A stretch of DNA of 64,000 nt from Stercorarius parasiticus (taxonomy: Eukaryota > Chordata > Aves > Charadriiformes > Stercorariidae), in assembly GCA_013396915.1 (NCBI GenBank), contig VWZL01004639.1:62001-126000 (forward strand), in the 5' to 3' direction. Positions 51,701 to 58,880 of the stretch are shown here, in pieces. The position numbers and the translations under genes were made by a program. Every line of letters begins with the position of its first letter. Positions within the stretch are counted from its first letter, which is position 1. The notes beneath the pieces are model-generated. The model was given only the letters and a program-made list of their open reading frames with translations, did not search any database and was not told the DNA's origin.

Positions 51701-54700
51701 GAACTAAATATACATACACGTTTCCCAGCGGTTTGGTAGAAACATGAATGATGAAGAATGACTTCAGGGACAATTGAAACGTGTCAGAAAGCAGCAAAGG
51801 CCAGCAGTTCCCTGCCAGGGGCTGATCAGGGGCCAGTCTCACAGTGCCTGAGGGAGGCAGGAAGGGCAGACCTGGGGTTTGAGGACCAGATTCAGCCCAG
51901 ACTCTAGTCCATCAGGCAAGTGTGTGGTGATGGGACAGGTCTGAGGTCAAGCCAGGAAGTCAAGTCTACCAGTGAGGATCAGGTCTAGTGATTGCCAGGC
52001 AGGTCCATCATGACAAAGCTGTCCTGAGGTCAAGCTGGGAAGCAAGTCTGTGGCCCAGCACACCTCTGGCTTGAGGAGAAGACCGGTGCTGCTGCAGCAT
52101 GGCTCAGTCCAGGACTGAAGGTCCAGGCCTGAGCTTAAAGAGACCTCCTGAGCTCTTTGCCAGGGTTTGTGGGTGGAGCTTGTAGGTGGGGCTGCTTAAT
52201 CATTAGGGCCTTTTAGAGCACTCAGGGCTCTGACCTGTGGTGTTGTTTTGGGGTTTGTTTGTTTTTTTTGAATTGCATAGGTGTTCTGATTTTTCACATA
52301 GCTCGTTCATTTTTAATTTGTCCGAAGTGTTACTGTTTTTCTCATTTGACTGTATGTTCTCGCTGCAGGGAGAAAAACAATGCTATTTGCTATGGTGGGA
52401 ATTAAGTAATTAAGAGAAATTTCTATATCACTAATACTGTTTTTCTTATACAGAACTACCAATGAAATAAAAAACTTGCAGTACCTACCTCGAACCAGTG
52501 AACCCCGTGAAATGCTATTTGAAGACCGGACACGAGCCCATGCAGATCACATAGGACAAGGTTTTGAACGCCAGACTACAGCTGCTGTGGGAGTGTTGAA
52601 GGCTGTGCACTGTGGAGAGTGGTGTGTGCTGATTGACTTATTTACCTATGTGTTTGAAAAATATTTGCCTGAATTTCCATTTATAATTGGTAGAAGCACA
52701 GAATAGGTTAATCTGGTATTAGAGATTTAATGAAGACTTAGTAGATACTGGACTTTTTTTTTCCTCTATGCACTAGATGAGTTTGCTGTCTGCTGGATTC
52801 GGTACAGTTTTGCTGTGTGGTTGGAACTAGAAAGGTGCCTTGCAATGACAGTTTAATAGCTATAATTAAGTTGCTGTAACTGAGTTAATGTTAGATGTAA
52901 AAACCCCTTACACTTTGTTGTGCTTTAAATAGTGCATACAGACTGACCTTTGTTTCTGTCTGAGGTGCGTATGAAGATGTTCTGGCAATTCTTTGCGTTG
53001 TCTGGAGACAGAATTTTTATGCTTCTGCTTCAAAATCATGCCTGTTATAACCCTGATTTATTTATGGTAGATCACCTTGGAAGAATCCTGTAGAGGGCTG
53101 TGTGATTCTTTTTTTTTTTGGTGTCTGTCTTTGGAATTCCCATAAGAGATTCAGGAAATAAATGTATCTCATTTGAAGCTGTTTCAAGTTTTAGCCAAAT
53201 AAAAAGCCCGTAATCACATGGGCTTCCTGGCCGAGATGTAAGAAGCATTTTTCAGGATCTTCTGACCTTGGCTGGGGAGAATGACCTTAGTTTTGGAGGT
53301 TACCTTGGCATACGTAAACACTAAAAACACCTTTTGCTTTTTATATCTGTCTAGAATTCAGAAGAGTGAATTCCCTTTGGATGAAACGATGCAAATTTGT
53401 GTTATGGTGCATGAATTCATTAAGATAGAGAATTGAAAAATTGCCGTTGGGGAAGAACTGGATTGTTCAGATGTTAACGTGTTTTTACTTTGGGCTCTGA
53501 GGTTTTGCAGGTTACTTCCTCTTCAGGTTCATGACAGCTGGAGCCTTAAACTTCCTGCTTGCTCTCTGAGAAGCTGGGGTGAATTAAGCCTGAGCAGTGG
53601 CAGCAGGGCAAGAGCTGACATACTCTGTAGATCCGATTATTTTAAATTACACTTTGTGTGCGTGTGTGTGAGAGAGAGACACAAACCTTGATCAAATAAA
53701 GTTTAAAAAAAAAAAACAAACCAAAAAAACCACCCCCACAAAAACCAAAACGCTAAACAAAAACAAAACCCCACCCCCTAAACTTGCATGCCTCTTGAAA
53801 TTAATAAGAATTTAAATTGATAGTAATTTAAATGTCTGTGGGAACTTCCTGTTCTCACCGTATACCTTCATAACAAGATGCTCCTCCCTTGGAAATGACT
53901 ACTTTTTCGTTTACATTCTAAAAATAAGTTTTCTTGCTTTTCATGCTTTTCAGATCTAAACCATCATCTCTCATACATTGGAACTTGTGGAAAAGGGTGT
54001 CTGTTCAACCTCCATTAAAACTCCTTTTTGAACTTGGAAAAATGAATGGAATTAGTCAAAACAAAAACTGTGTAAACGAAGAAGTGATCTGAAAATAGGC
54101 AAAACTGCTCAACAAACTTGAAAGTACTTCAGTTTGGGAGGGGGGGAAAAAGTATCAGCATTTCACTTCAGTGTAAGGACCCAAAGTGTATCTTTTAATG
54201 CAGAATTAAAAATTTGGGATTGAAATATTTAGAGGAGAAAAATACATAACGCAATCAACATAATAAAAATGATGTATTTCAGTCTTGATTTGAAATCAAT
54301 GATAATTTCTCCTTTCCCTTTCCACTTTTTTTTCATAATTTTGAAAAGCCACTTCACTGTACTTACATGAAGAAAAGTAATCGGGATTTATGATAATGAA
54401 GCATCATTAATTAATGTTACACATTAAAATAATTTTGGATATTAGCTTTACCGTAGTTTGTAAGCTGTGGGTAGATTTATTTTAAAGGAAACAACATCCA
54501 TGGAAATTCTGAAAAATCTGGGTGTGGGTTTTTTAAAAAAAATCTCTCTGAATAGTTGAACAAAACTGAAAGCTGGAGATATTCCAGGGTTGATTAGGGC
54601 ACTATGGCAATAAAAACGCACATGTTTTAATGAGGAGATACCATATATAAAATTCACGTTTTCTTTGAGGAGGAAATCAAGCAATTCCTAGACTTGCTGA

Positions 54701-57700
54701 ACTGAGTTGTTAGTTTATGTTCAGTTAGTGTAAAAATGAATTGGGTGTGGAAAAAAAGCTTTTTTGTAATCAAGAAGTTGCTGCAGATTTCAAGAAAGTG
54801 GGATTTATTTAGTAGTTGATAGGCATGAATGTTAATGTTAGGTAGGATAACTGGTGCCTTTCAGAACAGACAGGAGCAGAACTGCTGAAAGGCAAAAAGC
54901 AGCTTTTGGGGATAGAGGACAGAACTGGAAACAACATGTAGTATTTGGAAGACTAAGAGTAATTTTTGCTTTCCCAAATATGACAGGCTCTTGATTTGAG
55001 ATGTTTTGTAAGAATTAGTGGATAATGATCTCTTTTTTTTAAATTTCTGTGAATATTTACAAATTGTAGAAGAGCTCTGGTTATTGCTTGCAAACAGTTT
55101 AAAGACTGCACTGCATTGAAGTCTGAGAAGCGCTGGCGGTGTGATCGTGCTGGTTACTTAATGCCATTTTTGTAGGTGATGCCAAGTGTGCTTTAGAACT
55201 TAAGAAATGCTAGTGAAATTTTAAATTATGGAAACTTTGAAGATTTTTATGTGAGAAGTTTGGGTGGGTTTTTACAGGGACAGCAGAAGACACTTCATGG
55301 CGTTCTTGGCAAAATCAAACCCCTCTGTCGCATGCTGCAGCAAGCAGCTTTAAAGTTTGTGTTCCAGAGCAAGAAGTTGTTGGTGCTTTTCTATACGATC
55401 ATGGGAATTTGTTACGTATTGCCAGACTTCATGCATTAGGTCAGAAATAGTCATGGTAAAACCTGTAATCTTGAATCTGTTTTGAAAAATTACACCAAAA
55501 AGATTCCAGCCCTTTTGAAGAATGAGGTTAAGGGGAAAAACAAGTGCCAAAAATAGTCCTAGCATTGCTCTAATAGGGACTTAAATGGATTTTTCTGAAG
55601 TCATCCTATAGTTCTGTTTGGATTTAATGTTGTGGGGTTTTTTTTCCTGTCATTTAACTGAACTGTCCTGCTACTGTGTTGCTTGAAAGGGGGGACCTCA
55701 CCTAAACTTCAGGTTTTGCAAAATAAAATCTCAAAGTTGTGCTAAGTAACAAATCTGCAAATGCGGAATTAAAAATAATCTGGCAATAATTTTTCTCTGT
55801 TGTGTTTGCAAAAGGAATGTCATGTTTTGTCATAGAAGTGGAGCACAGATTTGGTAATGCATACGGTTGCACACATAGATACAGGGACTGAGAAAAGGAA
55901 TGATTTTAAATCATTAATTATACTTTGTCCTGTATAATGTGTAAAACAGAGTAGACACTGCTGTGAAAACATCGCTTTGGGTTAAAGTTATTTTAGTATG
56001 GAATTATTATTTGTAATTATTTTAATTCTTAACTTCATTTACAAATATTGTTAACTCCAGATGTAGATACATATTATTAAAAAAAATAAACAGAATTGTG
56101 TTATAAAAAGTAGTTTAATTTAGCTAATATTTTTATGCTACTGACTAGTGGTGTTTCTGCAAGCTTTTTGCTTTCTTTGTTTAAATCCTCTTCAGGGGTA
56201 TGTAGACCAAAATACAGAGACATTTTAATCTTTGTAAAACTGAAAGTAAAATATGTGGTCTGAAAATCTTCCCTGGCATACTTTCAGTAGTAGATCTGGG
56301 ATATTCCTCCCCCCNCATGTCTTGTTGGTTTTAAAAGCCCAATAAACTGTACATCATTGCCTGCTTCTTACAACATTAATAACACCATATAGATATCTCT
56401 GAAAAATTGATTATCATCTTGCTTTTAAAAAGGAGTGCTTGAACATCTATTAAACAAATTCTGAAATGCTGTCAAATGGTTTTGCTGCATCAGCTCCTGT
56501 CCCGGGCCCCCGTGAATCTGGACACATCACCCCTGCAAGAGCGGGACGCAGGGCATGGGGCGGGGGGAGGCAGGGGGACACGGGGCTTGGTGCTGTGACA
56601 GCACAGCAGCCAGCTGCGTGGAAGGTGTTCTTGCACTCCTGTCAGGCCTGGGAGGACAAAGGAAGAAAGTCATCAACTAGGCTTTTTGTGTCTGATAAAT
56701 TTTCCTTGCAAAACCACTCCAGTGTAAGCTTTATCCTATATAAATAGAATCTTCGTATTGCCATATTTTTAACAAACCTTTTAAAAACCAAACATCCCTC
56801 AAAAACAAACACATGGAGCTTAGTTTTATATGTTTCTGTTGAAGAACTGAGTTTGGCTTTTTGTCTTTTGTTAGTTAATTCTAGATAATGTCTCACAAGG
56901 AGTTCTATAAATAGTGTGCATTCCTTTGGGGAACACGCGGTGGGACAAGAGGTGAATTCTAACAGTCTGAATACAGAGACAAACCCTAATTCAGATTTTG
57001 CTCTTCTGTAGCTCTCTAGTGAGCAGAAATAGGAGTGTATTTTTAAGGGATGTTTTGTGGAGGATGCCAGTACTTGCTGCTTACTAGCATTGTGGCAGCT
57101 CAGTGTAGGTTCGGCTTTAATACTAACTCTGAACAAGGTGTTTGAGGCTCAGATACTAATGTTTGCCATAGTACTACTCACATCGCTGCATACTTTGAGG
57201 TACCTGATGGGCATGTCATGTTAGAGTGTTGACAGAGTAAGCCCAGTGTATCTGGAGCATCTGTCTTTGAGTGTCAAGGCAGACAGAGGTCAATTAAACA
57301 TGAAAAATAGTTAGTTTTGTTGACCTGTCGTTGCTGCTTTTACTGCCACTTGTAAAGAAATTGTGCTTGATTTGATTAACCAGCGTAATGAGGTTGTGTT
57401 GTAGTCAATTGTTTTTCTTCAAAATGTATGTTACATTAGAATTGTTTTTTTGCTTTTTCAATCATTTGCTTTATCCTTCCCTGCAGATTTTCTCTATTAT
57501 TCTCTGCAGCGTGTTAGTTCCAGCCTCTGACTGTGCAATTCTTACTCTTCTGTAGGTCTGAGCAGCCTCGTATAACCAAAGACGTAATTTGTTTTCATGC
57601 TGAAGACTTCTTAGAGGTAGTTCAGCGAATGCAATTAGATTTGCATGAGCCTCCGCTCTCACAGGTGAGCATGCTATGAACTGTTGATCAGGTGTCCTCT

Positions 57701-58415
57701 GAGTCATAAATCAGAGTTTTCACCTTTTTTTTTTTCCCCCCCTCCTCTTTTCCTCCAGTGTGTCCAGTGGGTTGATGATGCCAAACTTAACCAACTGCGA
57801 AGGGAAGGCATTCGATATGCCAGAATTCAGTTATTCGATAATGACATTTATTTTATCCCAAGGAATGTTGTGCACCAGTTCAAAACAGTTTCAGCTGTGT
57901 GCAGTTTGGCTTGGCACATCCGGCTCAAGCTGTATCATTCAGAGGAAGAACCTTCCCAAAATACAAGTACTGCTGAAGCAGGGACCTCTGCAGACTCCAA
58001 GTCTTCGGTTATTGGACTTCAGACTGACAGCAGAATTTGTACGATAAGCAAAAATACCTCCGAAGACACCAAATTTTCAGATGCTCTGCAGACAAAGTAT
58101 CTGCAGCAGGAATTTATGCCGATTAAACATGAACCTGTTGCATCTCACCGAATAAAAGAAGAACCCATGAATGTTGATCTTGCTGAAAAGACAGTGTCAC
58201 CTAATGACGTTGGGGGCCAGAATGTTCAGACTAGATTGGATCACGTTGAATTGGCGGCATTTAAGTTGGAAATGGATTCTAAGTTCGAACCTGGCAACAA
58301 GGACTTACAAGGCAAGTTGTGCCCCGGAGGTCACATACATCCAGATGATACAAGACAACATAGTTCATCATATCCAAAACTGCATGGACAAAGAGAGGAT
58401 GATTTTTTGTGCTAA
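5429..58415 (+). CDS. RSBN1L: Round spermatid basic protein 1-like, complete 8-exon coding region
   Basis: Join of 5429-6059, 17703-17816, 35974-36617, 48678-48815, 49011-49153, 52454-52621, 57556-57664 and 57759-58415. This is 2604 nt coding 867 aa, close to the roughly 850 aa I recall for vertebrate RSBN1L. All introns are GT-AG and the phases agree (1,1,0,0,2,2,0). The protein is a predicted nuclear chromatin protein. Residues 1-160 are low complexity. Basic modules lie at about 162-178 and 214-231, and a Lys-rich stretch at 264-284 fits a nuclear localisation signal. The conserved core runs from about 300 to 705 and contains an HxD pair (H586, D588) and a distal His (H688) suited to a JmjC iron site. 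The paralogue RSBN1 has a different N terminus; the MAEPPSP start and the [12 protein letters not shown] segment match RSBN1L. H4K20me2 demethylation is known for DPY-21 and RSBN1 and is inferred here. No frameshift or internal stop is seen. Confidence 0.96.
5600..5623 (+). repeat. In-frame GGN trinucleotide run (poly-Gly 58-65)
   Basis: Eight Gly codons (GGG GGC GGT GGT GGC GGC GGC GGC) in the disordered N terminus of RSBN1L. Such a tract can vary in length between individuals or species without breaking the frame. Confidence 0.85.
8100..8270 (+). repeat. Diverged direct repeat, copy A
   Basis: Shares TGGGATTGCTG..TGGCGTAGAC and flanking purine-rich text with 9110-9270, about 1010 bp downstream, in the same orientation. 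Family not recognised; see findings. Confidence 0.5.
9110..9270 (+). repeat. Diverged direct repeat, copy B
   Basis: Partner of 8100-8270. The best-matching core is GTGGGATTGCTGGGATTGTG followed by GCGTAGAC. Confidence 0.5.
17703..17816 (+). CDS. RSBN1L: RSBN1L coding exon 2, Lys/Glu-rich module (residues 211-248)
   Basis: The acceptor is TTTGCATTTCAG|CTCAAA and the donor CAAAAAG|GTAGGT. The exon is 114 nt, phase 1 at both ends, so it can be skipped without a frameshift. It encodes a highly charged [16 protein letters not shown] run followed by [16 protein letters not shown], a strong match to RSBN1L. The purine-rich composition resembles exonic splicing enhancers. The ending repeats that of exon 1 (see findings). 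Confidence 0.95.
18345..18600 (-). mobile_element. CR1 LINE fragment, reverse strand, left end of a CR1 nest
   Basis: GAGGTTGGAAGGGACCTAG near 18370 marks the CR1 3' end. The sequence continues through the GTTGCCCAGG and TTTGTACCCT.. GTGCTGTCACTGG regions. From 18441 it lies in the first copy of the 388-bp duplication. Confidence 0.8.
18441..18828 (+). repeat. 388-bp perfect duplication, first copy
   Basis: Sampled lines and the encoded short frames are identical to 18830-19217, which follows after one N at 18829. Probable assembly artefact inside CR1 sequence. Confidence 0.95.
18601..19623 (+). mobile_element. CR1 LINE fragment, forward strand, inflated by an assembly duplication
   Basis: Reads forward through the end of CR1 ORF2 and the 3' UTR: GACCAGCTGGAAAGCAAC, CCAATGGTATCCTGG, GTACTGTGTCCAGTTCTGGG, then AGGTTGGACTACATGACC, CTTCCAACCC and ATTCTACGATTCTATTCTGT. 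It meets the preceding reverse fragment directly, giving divergent halves. Bases 18830-19217 repeat 18441-18828, so the real element is shorter. No reading frame is intact. Confidence 0.85.
18830..19217 (+). repeat. 388-bp perfect duplication, second copy
   Basis: Second copy of 18441-18828, offset 389 bases. The sequence to its right continues the CR1 normally, so this copy is the one joined to the next contig. Confidence 0.95.
19624..19957 (+). mobile_element. CR1 LINE fragment, forward strand
   Basis: A second forward piece begins in CR1 sequence (GAGGAAAGGCTGAGAGAGCT, AGCCTGGAGAAGAAGAGGC). It runs through a poly(A)-like run at 19829-19846 to the GCAACCTGCTCTAGGTGAG portion of the 3' UTR, where it is cut off by another fragment. 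Confidence 0.8.
19958..20392 (-). mobile_element. CR1 LINE fragment, reverse strand, ORF2 region
   Basis: Its reverse complement matches the CR1 copy at about 50480-50930 in this window (GCCAATACTGTTCAACACC.. and GAGCACACCCTCAGCAAG.. segments), so it is a piece of the ORF2 region in reverse. It shares a direct junction with the forward fragment on its left. Confidence 0.75.
21676..21716 (+). repeat. (TG)n microsatellite, about 20 units
   Basis: Uninterrupted TG dinucleotide run in intron 2. Probably length-polymorphic, and alternating purine/pyrimidine DNA of this kind can adopt Z-form. Confidence 0.95.
22008..22578 (-). mobile_element. CR1 LINE fragment, 3' part
   Basis: Begins TAGAATCATAGAATC..GGTTGGAAGGGACC, the reverse complement of the CR1 terminus. 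It extends through GGCAGCCTGTTCCAATGC, AACCTCCCCTGGTGCAACC and CCTTTTCTCCAGACGAAAC to the end of the ORF2 region (CTCCCTCAAAAGTGT in reverse sense). About 570 bp; frames are broken. Confidence 0.9.
24649..26019 (+). repeat. 1371-bp perfect duplication, first copy
   Basis: Matches 26045-27415 at an offset of 1396 with no difference seen. It continues 24 bases further (26020-26043, ending in a poly-T run) to a single N at 26044. Confidence 0.95.
26045..27415 (+). repeat. 1371-bp perfect duplication, second copy
   Basis: Second copy, bounded on the left by one N and on the right by a 57-base N gap. The short frames in it are exact repeats of those in copy one. Confidence 0.95.
27416..27472. other. 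Assembly gap (57 N) in intron 2
   Basis: Run of N directly after a poly-T stretch, at the right end of the 1371-bp duplicated block. Confidence 1.
32052..32225 (-). mobile_element. Short, diverged CR1 LINE fragment
   Basis: AGAACAGAATGGACTATTTC.. GATCATCTAGTCCAACTG and the AATGCCTCTTAAACACTGGC.. segment match the reverse CR1 3' UTR of older subfamilies. Only the last 170 bp or so survive. Confidence 0.75.
33668..34540 (+). mobile_element. CR1 LINE fragment, ORF2 end plus 3' UTR
   Basis: Forward copy of about 870 bp. A frame at 33768-34034 still resembles the end of CR1 reverse transcriptase ([16 protein letters not shown]..., then [15 protein letters not shown]), and a second frame gives [20 protein letters not shown]. 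The 3' end is GTCCCTTCCAACCC..CTCTATGATCTATGA. It is decayed and not coding. Confidence 0.9.
35974..36617 (+). CDS. RSBN1L: RSBN1L coding exon 3 (residues 249-463)
   Basis: The largest internal exon, 644 nt. The acceptor is TTTTCCTCTCAACAG|GTGGG and the donor GCTCAG|GTAAGAGG. It begins with GGKEKPKTN and a Lys-rich stretch (264-284) that is the best nuclear localisation candidate. It continues into the conserved family core, with recognisable runs such as [65 protein letters not shown] and [20 protein letters not shown]. Reading through the donor adds 18 codons before a stop at 36672-36674. Confidence 0.97.
44218..44249 (+). repeat. Short (TG)n/(TA)n microsatellite
   Basis: About eight TG units followed directly by an AT-alternating run (TATATTATATATATT) in intron 3. 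Confidence 0.85.
46636..46915 (-). mobile_element. CR1 LINE fragment, 3' part
   Basis: GAATCATAGAATCATTTAGG and the CTAGCACTGCCAAGTTACC block mark the reverse 3' end. It resembles the copy at 22008 (same ACTGCCAAG..ACCACTAAACCAT and TTTTAAATACCTCCA segments), so both come from one CR1 subfamily. It ends in a purine-rich tract. Confidence 0.85.
48678..48815 (+). CDS. RSBN1L: RSBN1L coding exon 4 (residues 464-509)
   Basis: 138 nt, phase 0 at both ends. The acceptor is CTTGTAG|GTAAAA and the donor TTAAAA|GTAAGG. It encodes [17 protein letters not shown], then [19 protein letters not shown] and MLEESPFLK, nearly invariant across RSBN1 and RSBN1L. It is too short to appear as an isolated open frame and was placed by homology and phase. 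Confidence 0.97.
48816..49010 (+). other. RSBN1L: RSBN1L intron 4 (195 bp)
   Basis: Short GTAAGG...ATTAG intron between two conserved exons; nothing else seen in it. Confidence 0.95.
49011..49153 (+). CDS. RSBN1L: RSBN1L coding exon 5 (residues 510-556 plus two bases)
   Basis: 143 nt after a short 195-bp intron. The acceptor is TTCCCATTAG|TGTACA and the donor AAGAG|GTATGT. It encodes [14 protein letters not shown], then [20 protein letters not shown] and [10 protein letters not shown], matching the conserved family core. R557 is split across the junction with exon 6. Confidence 0.97.
49675..51541 (+). mobile_element. Long 5'-truncated CR1 LINE with decayed ORF2
   Basis: The longest mobile element here, about 1.87 kb. 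A 139-aa frame ending at 50037 holds CR1 ORF2 text ([20 protein letters not shown]). The GACCTGATGGGATG and GCCAATACTGTTCAACACC segments follow, then the 3' UTR (GACAGGTTGCCCAGAG, GGAAGTTGGACTACACAG, CCCTTCCAATC..CTATCCTATGAC). Several frameshifts and stops make it inactive. It fills over half of intron 5. Confidence 0.88.
51895..52060. repeat. Imperfect tandem repeat, unit about 83 bp
   Basis: CTGAGGTCAAGCCAGGAAG at 51941 recurs as CTGAGGTCAAGCTGGGAAG at 52024, each followed by a CAAGTCT element. GTCCATCA also recurs at 51907 and 52003. It lies in a GC-rich block (about 51780-52220) in intron 5, between the CR1 and exon 6. I cannot assign it to a known family. Confidence 0.6.
52454..52621 (+). 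CDS. RSBN1L: RSBN1L coding exon 6, carries the HxD iron-binding pair (residues 557-612 plus two bases)
   Basis: 168 nt. The acceptor is CTTATACAG|AACTACC and the donor GAGAGTG|GTGTGT. It encodes [19 protein letters not shown], then [20 protein letters not shown] and KAVHCGEW. H586-A587-D588 is the likely HxD pair of the JmjC-type fold, by comparison with the HxD needed in C. elegans DPY-21; this assignment is by motif, not by alignment run here. W613 is split with exon 7. Confidence 0.96.
52622..57555 (+). other. RSBN1L: RSBN1L intron 6 (4.9 kb)
   Basis: AT-rich, with an A/C tract at 53704, an isolated GC-rich block at about 56490-56655 that has G-quadruplex form, and a 164-codon open frame on the reverse strand (56642-57136) of unknown meaning. 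No CR1 seen. Confidence 0.85.
53704..53780 (+). repeat. A/C-only low-complexity tract with a poly(A) start
   Basis: An AATAAA at 53696-53701 is followed by 12 A (53705-53716), then a long tract almost free of G and T in intron 6. It may be a retrocopy tail or just simple-sequence DNA; see findings. Confidence 0.6.
57556..57664 (+). CDS. RSBN1L: RSBN1L coding exon 7 (residues 613-649)
   Basis: 109 nt. The acceptor is CTCTTCTGTAG|GTCTGAG and the donor CTCACAG|GTGAGC. It encodes [18 protein letters not shown] followed by [16 protein letters not shown], conserved in RSBN1 and RSBN1L. The phase shifts from 2 to 0 here, exactly as needed for the next exon. Confidence 0.97.
57665..57758 (+). other. 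RSBN1L: RSBN1L intron 7 (94 bp, long pyrimidine tract)
   Basis: The smallest intron. Its second half is an almost unbroken C/T run of about 33 bases (57724-57756) ahead of the AG, a strong acceptor and a possible PTB-type binding site. Confidence 0.9.
57759..58415 (+). CDS. RSBN1L: RSBN1L terminal coding exon 8 (residues 650-867)
   Basis: The acceptor follows a long pyrimidine tract (57724-57756). The exon encodes [19 protein letters not shown], then [20 protein letters not shown] and [21 protein letters not shown]688 in RNVVHQF is the probable third metal ligand of the JmjC site. From about residue 711 the sequence becomes a Ser/Thr/Glu-rich, poorly conserved tail with three psi-K-x-E sites: K772 (PIKHEP), K782 (IKEEP) and K818 (FKLE). 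The stop TAA is at 58413-58415, after the ending DDFLC. Confidence 0.96.
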   Translation, partial: CVQWVDDAKLNQLRREGIRYARIQLFDNDIYFIPRNVVHQFKTVSAVCSLAWHIRLKLYHSEEEPSQNTSTAEAGTSADSKSSVIGLQTDSRICTISKNTSEDTKFSDALQTKYLQQEFMPIKHEPVASHRIKEEPMNVDLAEKTVSPNDVGGQNVQTRLDHVELAAFKLEMDSKFEPGNKDLQGKLCPGGHIHPDDTRQHSSSYPKLHGQREDDFLC

Positions 58416-58418
58416 ATT

Positions 58419-58426
58419 TGTATATA
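58419..58426 (+). promoter_or_regulatory. Pumilio response element (TGTATATA) in the 3' UTR
   Basis: Exact match to the PUM1/PUM2 consensus UGUAnAUA, beginning four bases after the stop codon. Motif match only. Confidence 0.5.
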
Positions 58427-58791
58427 TGGTTTTAAATTCCTTTTTAAACTTAATGATGTAATAATGTAAAGATTCATAAATTCTGTGAGGCAAGTTTGTG
58501 ACTTGCCTTCGCATCTGTTACAGAAAATAGTTATGTAGCTTTGTAACATTCCTCAGTGCCTGTCCATAACTGTGAAGTATCAAAGCACTTAGGGCCAGAT
58601 GCACTGTAAACACTGCAGGTTTAACATAAAGAAGTCTTTAAATAATTTTGAGTTGTAGGTTTTAGAGTAGAGCTGACATTTAACATATATATTTTTTGTA
58701 AGATGAGCCAGAATTCTTTTTGACAATTCCAGGCTTTTCCATAGAGCTTATTTATACCAATTTTTTCATTTTAAATGTGTCAGCACTGTAG

Positions 58792-58799
58792 TGTAAATA
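58792..58799 (+). promoter_or_regulatory. Second Pumilio response element (TGTAAATA) in the 3' UTR
   Basis: Exact match to UGUAnAUA about 52 bases before the poly(A) signal. Motif match only. Confidence 0.5.
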
Positions 58800-58850
58800 T
58801 CTTTTTTAAAAATCTTTTTAGTGTGATTTATACTGAAATGTGAGCCGCTT

Positions 58851-58856
58851 AATAAA
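58851..58856 (+). terminator. RSBN1L: Poly(A) signal AATAAA of RSBN1L
   Basis: Canonical hexamer about 435 nt after the stop codon, followed at 58874-58892 by a T/G-rich stretch (TTGGTTTTATTTTTGGGTC) that suits a downstream cleavage element. Cleavage is expected at about 58868-58880. Confidence 0.8.
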
Positions 58857-58880
58857 GGTTCATAATAACAGATTGGTTTT

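Larger units (their letters stand above)
49154..52453 (+). other. RSBN1L: RSBN1L intron 5 (3.3 kb)
   Basis: Dominated by the 1.87-kb CR1, followed by a GC-rich block with an 83-bp imperfect repeat. The last 240 bases before exon 6 are AT-rich and appear unique. Confidence 0.9.
58416..58872 (+). other. RSBN1L: RSBN1L 3' UTR
   Basis: AT-rich sequence from the stop codon to just past the AATAAA at 58851. It is open to regulation by RNA-binding proteins: it holds two Pumilio-type elements (58419-58426, 58792-58799) and several U-rich runs. The 3' end is inferred from the poly(A) signal; later signals downstream could give longer transcripts. Confidence 0.75.

Noticed and set aside
57471..57707. 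78-codon reverse-strand frame
   Set aside because: It is the antisense shadow of RSBN1L exon 7.
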